Position numbers and translations under genes: made by a program. DNA of 24,070 bases from positions 1 to 24,070 of the forward strand of contig CBDUQP010000043.1 of assembly GCA_965369385.1 (NCBI GenBank), in the 5' to 3' direction. Positions 1 through 6,357 of the stretch are shown here, piece by piece. Below the pieces are notes generated by a model. It was not told the origin of the DNA and made no database searches. It was given only the letters and a program-made list of their open reading frames with translations. Each line of letters opens with the position of its first letter. The first letter of the stretch is position 1. Source of the stretch: CBDUQP01 sp965369385. Lineage in GTDB: Bacteria; Planctomycetota; Phycisphaerae; SM23-33.

Positions 1-34
1 CACCTGCACAACTGTTCTACTGCACACCTGCTCT

Positions 35-76
35 GTGTGCGAGATTTCTTGCGGGTAGTAAAGAAATCCCGCACAC
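35..76. terminator. Strong hairpin downstream of the RAMA-like gene
   Basis: The arms 35-50 and 61-76 pair over 16 bp with one mismatch around a 10-nt loop. The hairpin lies 9 bp past the stop codon of the minus-strand gene at 86-721, which fits a transcription end. No long T-tract follows on the minus strand, so it could instead be a dispersed palindrome or an mRNA-stabilising hairpin. Confidence 0.5.
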
Positions 77-85
77 GTTGGCTGG

Positions 86-721
86 TCAGGAAGAAGGCCG
101 CTTGTATTTAGCTTCTTTTTCGTCGTATTCTTTGCGTTTTTGCGCAATTCGGTCGGCCAGTGTGCTCAGCGGAGCCCATGTTCCGGGGGCGACCTTGTAA
201 TGCCAGAATGCCATGCCTCTGGTTTTCTTTTCGCAGACGGCCTGGGCGGCTTCATCTGGTGTGACGAAGAGTTCTCGCGTCTGGCGGACTTGTATTTTGC
301 CGGACGGGCCAACGTGCGCGATGTGCAATTGTTTCTTGTATGTACCGCGTAGGCGTTTATCGCTGAGGATGCCTTTGAGGGGCACGAACGGGCGGTGTTT
401 GCGCTGGCGTTTGGGGATTCGGATCTTCTTGCGAGGCAGGTCAAACTCTTTGGCCTTCTGGTAAACGTGCTGCCTGGAGCAGCCGACCATTTCGGCGATT
501 TCACGGCAGGACAAATCCTCATCCACGAGTTTTTGTTTCAACCAGTCGGGATTTGCGATATCGGGGAATACAGGTACTCTTCCAGGCTCGGGTATTACTG
601 CGTGCTTGGCGCAGAGATAGTGAATGTGACTGACGGTTTTTCCGAAACGTTCGGCAGCCTCCCGGGCGGTAAGATGTTCTTCTGTAATAATTTCTAGTAT
701 TTCGGTGTGTGTGATAGTCAT
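86..721 (-). CDS. DNA-binding protein with two HTH motifs and a RAMA-like C-terminal domain
   Basis: The 211-residue protein has two similar helix-turn-helix segments, about residues 7-40 (LTAREAAERFG) and 59-94 (LSCREIAEMVGCS), each ending in a recognition-helix pattern. A basic linker (97-110) follows. Residues about 115-192 resemble RAMA/DUF4357 domains: a GILSD start, a short strand with SGKIQVR, then FVTPDEAAQAV, RGMAFWHYK and a terminal W-x-PLSTL, matching the family pattern of SPSAAA followed by NGWxFW and a Leu-rich helix. RAMA domains are known from restriction and methylation-associated proteins and are thought to bind modified or specific DNA. The role here is inferred to be transcriptional or DNA-modification related. 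No methyltransferase lies next to it. The ATG at 721 has no clear ribosome binding site. A direct repeat at 743-759 just upstream may be its operator. The HTH call is firm; the RAMA call rests on motif pattern only. Confidence 0.75.
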   Translation of the reverse strand: MTITHTEILEIITEEHLTAREAAERFGKTVSHIHYLCAKHAVIPEPGRVPVFPDIANPDWLKQKLVDEDLSCREIAEMVGCSRQHVYQKAKEFDLPRKKIRIPKRQRKHRPFVPLKGILSDKRLRGTYKKQLHIAHVGPSGKIQVRQTRELFVTPDEAAQAVCEKKTRGMAFWHYKVAPGTWAPLSTLADRIAQKRKEYDEKEAKYKRPSS

Positions 722-742
722 TAAATCAACTCAGCAGTGTTC

Positions 743-759
743 GTCGGTAGTTTGTCGGT
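743..759. promoter_or_regulatory. Direct repeat, possible operator of the HTH gene
   Basis: GTCGGT occurs at 743-748 and again at 754-759, 11 bp apart, so both copies face the same side of the helix. The pair sits 22-38 bp upstream of the start of the double-HTH gene. Two tandem half-sites would suit a protein with two HTH motifs, which suggests autoregulation. This is inference from position and spacing. Confidence 0.35.
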
Positions 760-947
760 TAGATAAAACTGAATAAAAGCGCCTCTGGCGTGTTTTCGTC
801 TGCAGTTTTCGTGTTCGCATCATTCGGGTGGGACGGGACAAAGTACACCAATACAACGCAATTGTAAACAAGGAATATGTCCATATCCTAAAATGTGCAT
901 AATCTCATTAATCACAGGTGTCGGACTTTCGAAAGCATCCGGTAGGG

Positions 948-1490
948 CTATTTCTCACTGAATTCCAACTCCAATTCTTTCAAGGCTTTGCGATGAGCCA
1001 GTTTGGACAGGCTTCCCATCCGATCCACCAGCAGTTTTCCTTGGAGATGGTCCATTTCATGCTGGAAAACTCTTGCGGCGAGATCTTCGCCGGTTTGGCG
1101 GAAGACATTACCTTCAAGATCGGTGGCTTCTATCGTGGTAACCCGGGCTCTCCTGATCATGGAGAAGATTTCCGGAAAGCTCAGGCACCCTTCTTCATCC
1201 TCTTGGGAACCGGAGTTTTCAATGATTCGCGGATTTATGTAAACCATTACTTCGTCAGGATTAAATGTGGGAGAGCCCAGAAACATCTGCACTGTCACGC
1301 CAACCTGTGGAGCGGCGAGGCCCACGCCGTTGGTGGCGAACATCAGGGATTTCATGGCATCTATGAGTTTGTGCAAATCCTCATCGATGACCTCAATGGG
1401 CTGACATTGTGCCCTAAGACGGGGATCGGGATATTTTACGACCGACAGGTGGGTCGGGTCCACCTGTTTGACTAAATCGCTAGCTTTCAT
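948..1490 (-). CDS. def: Peptide deformylase
   Basis: This enzyme removes the N-formyl group from the initiator methionine of new proteins in the cytoplasm. All three signature motifs are visible: GVGLAAPQVG (near residue 55), EEGCLSFPE (near 102) with the metal-binding Cys, and QHEMDHLQG (near 141) with the two metal-binding His and the catalytic Glu. From the ATG at 1490 the protein has 180 residues, normal for the family. An upstream in-frame TTG at 1526 would add 12 residues but is a poorer start, and the ribosome binding site is weak at both. The gene is divergent from rnc and lies alone, not in the common def-fmt pair. Function is certain; the exact start is less so. Confidence 0.95.
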   Translation of the reverse strand: MKASDLVKQVDPTHLSVVKYPDPRLRAQCQPIEVIDEDLHKLIDAMKSLMFATNGVGLAAPQVGVTVQMFLGSPTFNPDEVMVYINPRIIENSGSQEDEEGCLSFPEIFSMIRRARVTTIEATDLEGNVFRQTGEDLAARVFQHEMDHLQGKLLVDRMGSLSKLAHRKALKELELEFSEK

Positions 1491-1567
1491 TACCACATGA
1501 TATTCTCTGACCGGTACGGTTATCAAGTGCTGATGCGAAACGCATTGTTGGAATTGGTTCTACCGGC

Positions 1568-1595
1568 TTGCTTTGATGGATGTCGATGCTATAAT
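1568..1595 (+). promoter_or_regulatory. Sigma-70-type promoter reading toward RNase III
   Basis: TTGCTT at 1568-1573 and a perfect TATAAT at 1590-1595 are separated by 16 bp. Transcription would start near 1602, giving rnc a leader of about 270 nt that contains the palindrome and tandem repeats described separately. Confidence 0.6.
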
Positions 1596-1683
1596 CCCGT
1601 TTATGTAGACAATTGGATGTTCATGATTCGCGGGGTCTAGTAATCTGTAACAGGAAGAATGTCAGATGGCACGCCGGCCGCAA

Positions 1684-1701
1684 TCCCGATGTACATCGGG
1701 A
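1684..1701. repeat. Perfect 18-bp palindrome in the rnc leader
   Basis: Positions 1684-1692 and 1693-1701 are exact reverse complements (TCCCGATGT / ACATCGGGA). With no spacer it would form only a tight hairpin in RNA; as DNA it resembles a dimer-binding site or one unit of a dispersed palindromic repeat. It lies within the presumed leader of rnc. Confidence 0.6.
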
Positions 1702-1751
1702 CCGGATAAGGACTTAAGAATCCAGCCGCCCGACTGGTCTTCGCTCTGCGA

Positions 1752-1831
1752 GCTTGCGGCTTCGCCTATGGCTTGCGGCTTCGCCTGTGGCTTCGTCGTC
1801 ACAAGTCGTCGTCACAAGTCGTCGCGACAAG
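1752..1831. repeat. Two blocks of short tandem repeats
   Basis: A 19-bp unit is present twice (1752-1770 and 1771-1789, 18 of 19 identical). A 13-bp unit, TCGTCGTCACAAG, is present three times (1793-1805, 1806-1818, and 1819-1831 with two changes). The repeats run directly into the partial palindromic element at 1832-1857. Reading frames cross this block, but the peptides are low-complexity and are judged non-coding. Confidence 0.75.
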
Positions 1832-1857
1832 GACAAGTCGCCATTACAAAGAACTAG
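1832..1857. repeat. Partial copy of the CTAG palindromic repeat (copy C)
   Basis: This 26-bp stretch ends in ACAAAGAACTAG and matches one half of the complete element at 17339-17388 at 23 of 26 positions. It lies 14 bp upstream of the rnc start codon, so any transcript starting at the promoter near 1600 would carry it. Confidence 0.7.
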
Positions 1858-1871
1858 TTTTCAGGTGTAAT

Positions 1872-2582
1872 ATGTTTGATCAGCAGCAAGGAGCCTTGGA
1901 TAGATGCCAGGATGCGATAGAGTATCGCTTCGAGGATATTTCGCTACTATCGTTGGCTTTGACGCATTCTTCGGTGGCGGCTACTCGTTTGGAGAGCAAT
2001 GAACGCCTGGAGTTCCTTGGCGATATGGTGCTTGGACTGGCAGTCTGCCACGATCTGTATTGCCACGTAGATGACTTGACCGAGGGGGAGATGACGAAGG
2101 TGAAGTCGGTTGTGGTGTCTCGGGCGACTTGTGCAATTGTGTCTCGGGACGCAGGGTTATGTGATCAGTTATTTCTCGGTAAGGGAATGTCGCAGCGTGG
2201 GGAAATGCCCGAGTCGGTTGCCGCAGCGTTGCTTGAAGCTATTATCGGCGCGATATACCTTGATGGCGGGCTTGAGCCTGCCAGAGATTTTATCCTGAAA
2301 CATATGCGCCCGCACATTGACGAGGCCCTCGCCAACGAGCATCAACAGAATTTCAAGTCGATGCTTCAGCAGCATGCCCAGAGAGAGTGGGGAAGTACCC
2401 CGGAGTACCAGTTGCTGGATGAGAAGGGCCCGGACCACAGCAAATGTTTCGAGATTGCAGTTATGGTAAACGGTAAGCACTTTCTGAGTGCGTGGGGCAT
2501 GAACAAGAAACAGGCAGAACAGGTGGCCGCGCGCAAAGCGCTGGAAGCCTTGGGCCTGCTGGCGGAACCTGCTGCCGACTGA
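1872..2582 (+). CDS. rnc: Ribonuclease III
   Basis: RNase III cleaves double-stranded RNA in rRNA precursors and structured mRNAs. Residues about 10-150 form the endonuclease domain with the signature NERLEFLGD (43-51), and about 163-230 form the double-stranded-RNA-binding domain ending in KKQAEQVAARKAL. The start is the ATG at 1872 because AGGTG lies just upstream and the in-frame extension further upstream is translated repeat sequence; this gives 236 residues, normal for the family. The acidic residues E44, E47, D51 and E122 are present, but the metal-binding Asp equivalent to E. coli D114 is Ala119 (AALLEAIIGA where LADAFEALIGA is usual). E122, equivalent to the essential E117, is kept, so the enzyme is probably active, perhaps with altered metal use. 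Confidence 0.95.
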   Translation: MFDQQQGALDRCQDAIEYRFEDISLLSLALTHSSVAATRLESNERLEFLGDMVLGLAVCHDLYCHVDDLTEGEMTKVKSVVVSRATCAIVSRDAGLCDQLFLGKGMSQRGEMPESVAAALLEAIIGAIYLDGGLEPARDFILKHMRPHIDEALANEHQQNFKSMLQQHAQREWGSTPEYQLLDEKGPDHSKCFEIAVMVNGKHFLSAWGMNKKQAEQVAARKALEALGLLAEPAAD

Positions 2583-2782
2583 TTTTGTCCTCGTTATGCC
2601 TTTCTGACATGACATTATGCGTATCTGCTTGCACGGGTGACAGATCGTCTGCCCTGATGCAGTATCTGGGCATTGGGCATCATTTGCGTTAAATGGCATC
2701 ATTCAAGAGGTTTGTGGGTGAGACGGTTCGTTTTGGGGCAATTGTTTGGAAAAAGCGACTTATTTGCCGGTTTTTATTGAGG
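2583..2782. other. Non-coding stretch after rnc
   Basis: About 280 bp separate rnc from the next gene. Small frames exist on both strands, but none has a ribosome binding site or a protein-like composition. No clear terminator was found. The right part holds the promoter listed at 2783-2809. Confidence 0.5.
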
Positions 2783-2809
2783 TTGCACCTTTCTTTGAGC
2801 CGATATAAT
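2783..2809 (+). promoter_or_regulatory. Promoter of the PGRP/amidase-like gene
   Basis: TTGCAC at 2783-2788 and a perfect TATAAT at 2804-2809 are spaced 15 bp apart. Transcription would begin near 2816, about 46 nt before the ATG at 2862. Confidence 0.55.
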
Positions 2810-2861
2810 TCATACACTTACACTTACTCGCAGGAGTGTCTTTTCACACGGTGGAAACAGA

Positions 2862-3443
2862 ATGTTAAAGAGCAGGACGGTCAAAACTTGGACGTTTTTC
2901 ATTGCGTCGATGGTTATCGGATCGGTTGCTCTGACTTTAATGGAAACGCCACCGATCGAAGTGTCACGTTCGCTCCTGATGGGTACATCTGCAATGGGGC
3001 AGGGGCCGGACCGTACGATCATCGGCACCTATGTACCGGTAAAAACTGGTAAGTGGCACAATATCGTCGTTCTGGATTCCAGGCGATCCAAGGCAGATAC
3101 CATTGGCAAGACCTGCCATTTCGTAATTGACGTATCGGCCCCAAATGGCCAGCGGGTGAAGGCTACAGATCTGTGGAAACGTCAGGACGAGGGGTATCAC
3201 ACCGTGTCGCCTACGCATGACTGGCACTCGGATAGCATTGGTGTGTGCTTCGTTGGCAAGCTGTCGAAGATTCGTCCGCAGAGCGAGCAGATGATGGATT
3301 TGTCCAACGTGGTTCGTGCACTTCAGCAGCACTTCGGTATCGGTCCGGAGCGAGTCTATCTGCACAGTGATATCGATACCAGAAGCCTTGCTCCGAGCGA
3401 CGCATTCCAGGCAGCATTTAACGCATCACTTCTGAAACTCTAG
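2862..3443 (+). CDS. Membrane-anchored PGRP / N-acetylmuramoyl-L-alanine amidase-like protein, degenerate
   Basis: The protein has 193 residues, with an N-terminal hydrophobic segment (about 10-27) that is a signal anchor or uncleaved signal. Residues about 64-190 follow the amidase_2/PGRP pattern: WHNIVVLDS, CHFVID, DSIGVCFVG, PQSEQMMDLSNVVRALQQ and VYLHSDID. Active amidases of this family cleave the bond between muramic acid and the stem peptide using a zinc ion held by two His and a Cys or Asp. The first ligand, normally the His of IVIHHS, is Leu-Asp here, although the late His (YLHSD) is kept. It may bind peptidoglycan in the periplasm without cutting it. The stop codon TAG is the CTAG of a dispersed repeat (3440-3465). 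The fold assignment is moderately firm; loss of activity is inference. Confidence 0.7.
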   Translation: MLKSRTVKTWTFFIASMVIGSVALTLMETPPIEVSRSLLMGTSAMGQGPDRTIIGTYVPVKTGKWHNIVVLDSRRSKADTIGKTCHFVIDVSAPNGQRVKATDLWKRQDEGYHTVSPTHDWHSDSIGVCFVGKLSKIRPQSEQMMDLSNVVRALQQHFGIGPERVYLHSDIDTRSLAPSDAFQAAFNASLLKL

Positions 3444-3465
3444 TCTTTTGTCCCGGCGAAACTGA
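3440..3465. repeat. Partial copy of the CTAG palindromic repeat (copy B)
   Basis: Twenty-four of 26 positions match the reverse complement of the element at 17339-17388, including the core GTCCCGGCGAAACTGA. Its TAG at 3441-3443 is the stop codon of the PGRP-like gene. Only one half of the palindrome is present. Confidence 0.7.
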
Positions 3466-3498
3466 TGGATGTTAAGTCTTCATGAGTTCTCGAAATTA

Positions 3499-3540
3499 GG
3501 GACGGTGCCTTATTTATTTCAGAAAATAGGGCACCGTCCC
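3499..3540. repeat. REP-like palindrome (GGGACGGTGCC family)
   Basis: GGGACGGTGCC at 3499-3509 and its exact complement at 3530-3540 enclose an AT-rich middle that also partly pairs. Palindromes of this GGGACGG type are known as REP-like units, mobilised in many bacteria by Y1 REP-associated tyrosine transposases. No such transposase is in the window, so this is a non-autonomous copy. It could also act as a terminator for the upstream gene. Confidence 0.65.
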
Positions 3541-3910
3541 ACTACTGTCCCATTATGTGTCGCCGATCCTAAGGAATGTAGCGTCCCAACCATCAGTCAA
3601 CCGTGGTTTCGGGTGTCTGTCCTTTGATAGGCTACGGGTTTGCTGGGATCCAAGCATATCATCTACCTTTGTTCATGATGAAGGTAGAAGAGTAGGTAGG
3701 TGTCAACAGAAGGCGTTGTTAGCAAGGAGGTTAGGCGATAGCGTGTCGCGGTCGCCAGTGGGTTGCTTGTCTAGATTATTGGGGCTGGGAGTGTTGCTAG
3801 TGTGGCAGTATGCGCAAAGTAGGCAAAATAGGACAAAATTGAGTGGAGTTGTTCCTGCCTTCTTGCCGACGAACAATAGCAGACACGATAACACATCGCG
3901 TGCCTTTCTT
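3541..3910. other. Intergenic region before the pseudo-receiver gene
   Basis: An open frame runs through from 3557 into the gene at 3923, but its translation is not protein-like and no ribosome binding site supports it. No convincing promoter was identified, although one must lie here or upstream. Confidence 0.5.
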
Positions 3911-3922
3911 AGGAGAACGAGA

Positions 3923-4315
3923 ATGAAAGTGTTGATTATCGATCCTGACCCCAGATTCGGTGAAAACGTTAGAGATTCTCTGGAGTCACATACTCATCTT
4001 GTTGTTCATCTCACCGATGCCAGTCTGGCTCGTGATCGTGTATTGCAATGGAAGCCTGACATCGTAATTATCGCCGCGGAGTTGCACGGTGATGGTTTAT
4101 TGGAGTTCCTGCATAGTGGTCCCCACAGACCGGCTGTTTTGTTGACCGGATGGATGGACAGCTATGCCGAGGTGTGGCAGGCGTGGCAGAGAGGCGGGCA
4201 CGAGTTGCTGATGAAGCCTGTGTTCAATAGTCGCGAAGTTTATGATGCCATGCTTACTGCGCGCGAGAACGCTTTGGCAAACACAGATTCGCACCAAGTT
4301 GCCGCCTCAGCATAG
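3923..4315 (+). CDS. Response-regulator-like receiver domain lacking the phospho-acceptor Asp
   Basis: This 130-residue single-domain protein has a CheY-like fold pattern. The acidic pair (D7, D9 in LIIDPDP), the switch Thr (T75 in LLTG) and the conserved Lys-Pro (K98-P99) are present. The phosphorylated Asp at the end of strand 3 is replaced: the segment reads PDIVIIAAELHGDGL, with Ala51 where Asp is normal. The start ATG at 3923 follows AGGAGA at a good distance, and the much longer upstream frame is rejected. Pseudo-receivers usually signal by protein contact rather than by phosphorylation. No kinase gene is adjacent; the PAS kinase lies about 5 kb away. A terminator follows at 4380. Confidence 0.75.
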   Translation: MKVLIIDPDPRFGENVRDSLESHTHLVVHLTDASLARDRVLQWKPDIVIIAAELHGDGLLEFLHSGPHRPAVLLTGWMDSYAEVWQAWQRGGHELLMKPVFNSREVYDAMLTARENALANTDSHQVAASA

Positions 4316-4349
4316 AGGAAGTTCTAGAAGGGAAGTTGCTATTGGATGT

Positions 4350-4365
4350 AGCGGTAGCGACCGCT
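4350..4365. repeat. Small perfect hairpin
   Basis: AGCGGT (4350-4355) and ACCGCT (4360-4365) enclose AGCG. It lies just after the pseudo-receiver gene and before the likely terminator, probably as part of its 3' untranslated region. Confidence 0.4.
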
Positions 4366-4379
4366 GTTTGTGGCATCCC

Positions 4380-4408
4380 GGCCGGGCGGAAGCGTCCGGC
4401 CTTCTCTT
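4380..4408 (+). terminator. Rho-independent-like terminator of the pseudo-receiver gene
   Basis: The 9-bp stem GGCCGGGCG / CGTCCGGCC (one G-T pair) has a GAAG loop and is followed by the T-rich TTCTCTT. Confidence 0.65.
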
Positions 4409-4834
4409 ACCTACTTCTGCCGTGACTCTTCACCCATCTGCAATACAGTGGCCACCAGAAGGCAAGCACGCAGGTGCCTTTCGCCTTGCCACAAATAGCA
4501 CACTTCGCGCCAAGCCAGCGCACAGTCACATACTTACATACTGACCGTTGATGGCTAAAACGCTGCATGCGATTGGGTCCGGAATTCTTCAGGCGGCCTG
4601 AATCACGCAACAAACTACCAAAAACGTTGCGTATTTTGCGTATTTTGGACATCGCTCGCGATTCTGGGTTTCGTTGCAATCTGAATCAAAACAGATACTT
4701 ACGTTTACGAGATTTGCAATAATGCGGAAAACCCGTTTACGCAACACCTCTTTTTCATGTTTTCTCAACAAAGGGCCGAAGTTTTTGTCGAATCATCAAG
4801 GCCTCCCGCTCCCTGACCCAAGCGATGCAGATGG
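4409..4834. other. Intergenic region before the phosphatidyltransferase
   Basis: About 425 bp. Two minus-strand frames (4407-4679 and 4589-4771) cross it, but both lack ribosome binding sites, the longer begins with TTG, and neither resembles a known family. A short tandem TGCGTATTT lies near 4628-4646 and a small hairpin TTCAGG-CGG-CCTGAA at 4588-4602. Function unknown. Confidence 0.4.
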
Positions 4835-5707
4835 GTGAAGAGTTATCTTCTGCGAGTAATCGCGTTGTTTTCTGCGGTGGATTTAACTATCTTCATTCTC
4901 ATGGCAGGTATAGGAAGATCGGTGGGTTATATTTTTTCCACGTCTCGTGATCGGGTAGCGCGTGTGCTGCTGGCGATTCGTATTGGTCCGAACATGCTAA
5001 CTTTGATTGGCTTGTTTCTGACTATAAGTTCAGGCGTTTGTTTTGCTTTGGGCACGGGCAAGGACTTCGCATGGACGCTCAGCACCGACACGCCAGGTAA
5101 CGCATGGTTGTTTGTGGCGGGTGTTGTTCTGTTTTTCGCCTTTGCATGCGACATGCTAGATGGAGCGGTGGCGCGTATAGGCAATTGCGGCTCGGAGTTT
5201 GGAGCATTTTTCGACAGCACGATAGACCGTCTAAGCGATTTTGTGATCTTCATGGGTATATTGATGGGGTATGCCATGAACGATCCGGCGAATCTCACAT
5301 TCATTCTGCTCAGCGCGATGGCGTTCTTCAATGCGTTTGGCATATCCTACGCCAAGGCTCGCGCTGAGAATCTTATCGAATCATGTCCTGTGGGTTACTG
5401 GCAGCGTGGTGAGAGGTCGGCGGCAGTCATTATCTCGGCGTTTGCAGCCAACATGCCTGCTCTTGTGATCCAGCAGGGGATATTGCCAGTTTTCACGTTC
5501 TGGCGTCGCGTTGGCTATGTGCATTCGGTAATGACCGGCAAACCGGTGGAGACGGATCCCGCAAAATGCGGATGGTGGGTGAAGTGTCAGCTTTGGCGAT
5601 GGCGACGAATGAGCTGGCAGTACGATGTGATAACCTTGCTTAACATCGCGTGGTTGATTTTTGCGAGCATAGAGCCCGTGGATGTTCTCAGGAAGATTTG
5701 CCTGTAG
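4835..5707 (+). CDS. CDP-alcohol phosphatidyltransferase family membrane enzyme
   Basis: The family transfers a phosphatidyl group from a CDP-lipid to an alcohol such as glycerol phosphate, inositol phosphate or serine, in the cytoplasmic membrane. The full catalytic signature is present: D106, D109, G110, A113, R114, G123, D127 and D131 (CDMLDGAVAR then GAFFDSTID), together with GPNMLT near residue 52 at the start of the conserved domain. Several hydrophobic segments (about 7-25, 54-72, 91-107, 133-148, 153-170) fit the usual six-helix core. At 290 residues it is longer than typical PgsA because of a Trp- and Arg-rich loop near 230-265. The chosen start is GTG at 4835; ATG at 4901 is an alternative, and neither has a strong ribosome binding site. 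The head-group alcohol cannot be told from sequence. Confidence 0.85.
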   Translation: MKSYLLRVIALFSAVDLTIFILMAGIGRSVGYIFSTSRDRVARVLLAIRIGPNMLTLIGLFLTISSGVCFALGTGKDFAWTLSTDTPGNAWLFVAGVVLFFAFACDMLDGAVARIGNCGSEFGAFFDSTIDRLSDFVIFMGILMGYAMNDPANLTFILLSAMAFFNAFGISYAKARAENLIESCPVGYWQRGERSAAVIISAFAANMPALVIQQGILPVFTFWRRVGYVHSVMTGKPVETDPAKCGWWVKCQLWRWRRMSWQYDVITLLNIAWLIFASIEPVDVLRKICL

Positions 5708-5730
5708 CGTTCATCCGTCAACTTTCGCGA

Positions 5731-5745
5731 GGGGCGTTTCGCCCC
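5731..5745. terminator. Hairpin between convergent genes
   Basis: GGGGCG (5731-5736) and CGCCCC (5740-5745) enclose TTT. It lies between the convergent phosphatidyltransferase and CBS genes and may end transcription from either side. No T-tract is evident. Confidence 0.4.
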
Positions 5746-5768
5746 CGGGCCAACCGCTGGCGTAACTG

Positions 5769-6269
5769 TCAGATAACAATCCTTCCCGACTTGTCAGTAC
5801 TCATCTGGGTGATTCCGGGATGCGTATCTTCGAGTTGCTGCAGAATACCCTGTTGCTGCTCGTCGCGTTCCTGAGCCACTTTCAGTTGGCAGGCAATGAC
5901 ATCGCTTATGGAAACCATTCCTACCGCCTTGGTTCCCTTCACTATCGGCAGGTGCCTTATGTGATGCCTGGCCATGATGTCTTGTGCTTCATCAGTCGAC
6001 GTGTTTGGTGCGCAGGAAACCACGGAAGTCGTCATTACCTGTTCGATCGAGACAGTGCGTGCATCTTTGTCGGTCGCCGTTATCTTTGTAAGAATATCTC
6101 GCTCGCTGATGATGCCGACAAGGCTATCGTCTCTGTCGACTACCAGCAGGCATCCAACATGACAATTGCACATTGTTTTGGCGGCGTTGGAGGCGGTATC
6201 TTCGGGTGCCACGGTTTTTAGTTTTTCGCCGAATTCGTATGTGCGGGCTATGGAGTCAACTGTGGACAT
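5769..6269 (-). CDS. Tandem CBS-domain protein
   Basis: The 166-residue protein consists of two CBS domains, about residues 14-65 (with GCLLVVDRDDSLVGIISERDI) and 78-130 (with HHIRHLPIVKGTKAVGMVSISDV). CBS pairs bind adenosyl nucleotides and act as energy or ligand sensors. No catalytic domain is attached, so this is a stand-alone cytoplasmic module whose target is unknown. A charged, Gln-rich tail (about 134-150) may be helical. The ATG at 6269 follows an AAGAGA-type site at a suitable distance. It lies 88 bp downstream of miaB on the same strand and is probably co-transcribed with it. Confidence 0.88.
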   Translation of the reverse strand: MSTVDSIARTYEFGEKLKTVAPEDTASNAAKTMCNCHVGCLLVVDRDDSLVGIISERDILTKITATDKDARTVSIEQVMTTSVVSCAPNTSTDEAQDIMARHHIRHLPIVKGTKAVGMVSISDVIACQLKVAQERDEQQQGILQQLEDTHPGITQMSTDKSGRIVI

Positions 6270-6357
6270 TTCTGGGATCTCTTGGTCGTGTTAAATGTTT
6301 CCGGTTTCTCTACAAGAGCTATCGGAAAGAAATGGACGCACGTTTACTTCAATCACT

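Noticed and set aside
1666..1857. Small plus-strand frame ending at the TAG of the repeat before rnc
   Set aside because: It is mostly translated tandem repeat; the coincidence of its stop with the repeat is noted but does not make it a gene.
3557..3922. N-terminal extension of the pseudo-receiver frame
   Set aside because: The extension is not protein-like, and AGGAGA directly precedes the internal ATG at 3923.
4407..4771. Two short minus-strand frames in the gap before the phosphatidyltransferase
   Set aside because: No ribosome binding site, a TTG start for the longer one, and no family resemblance; left as unexplained sequence.
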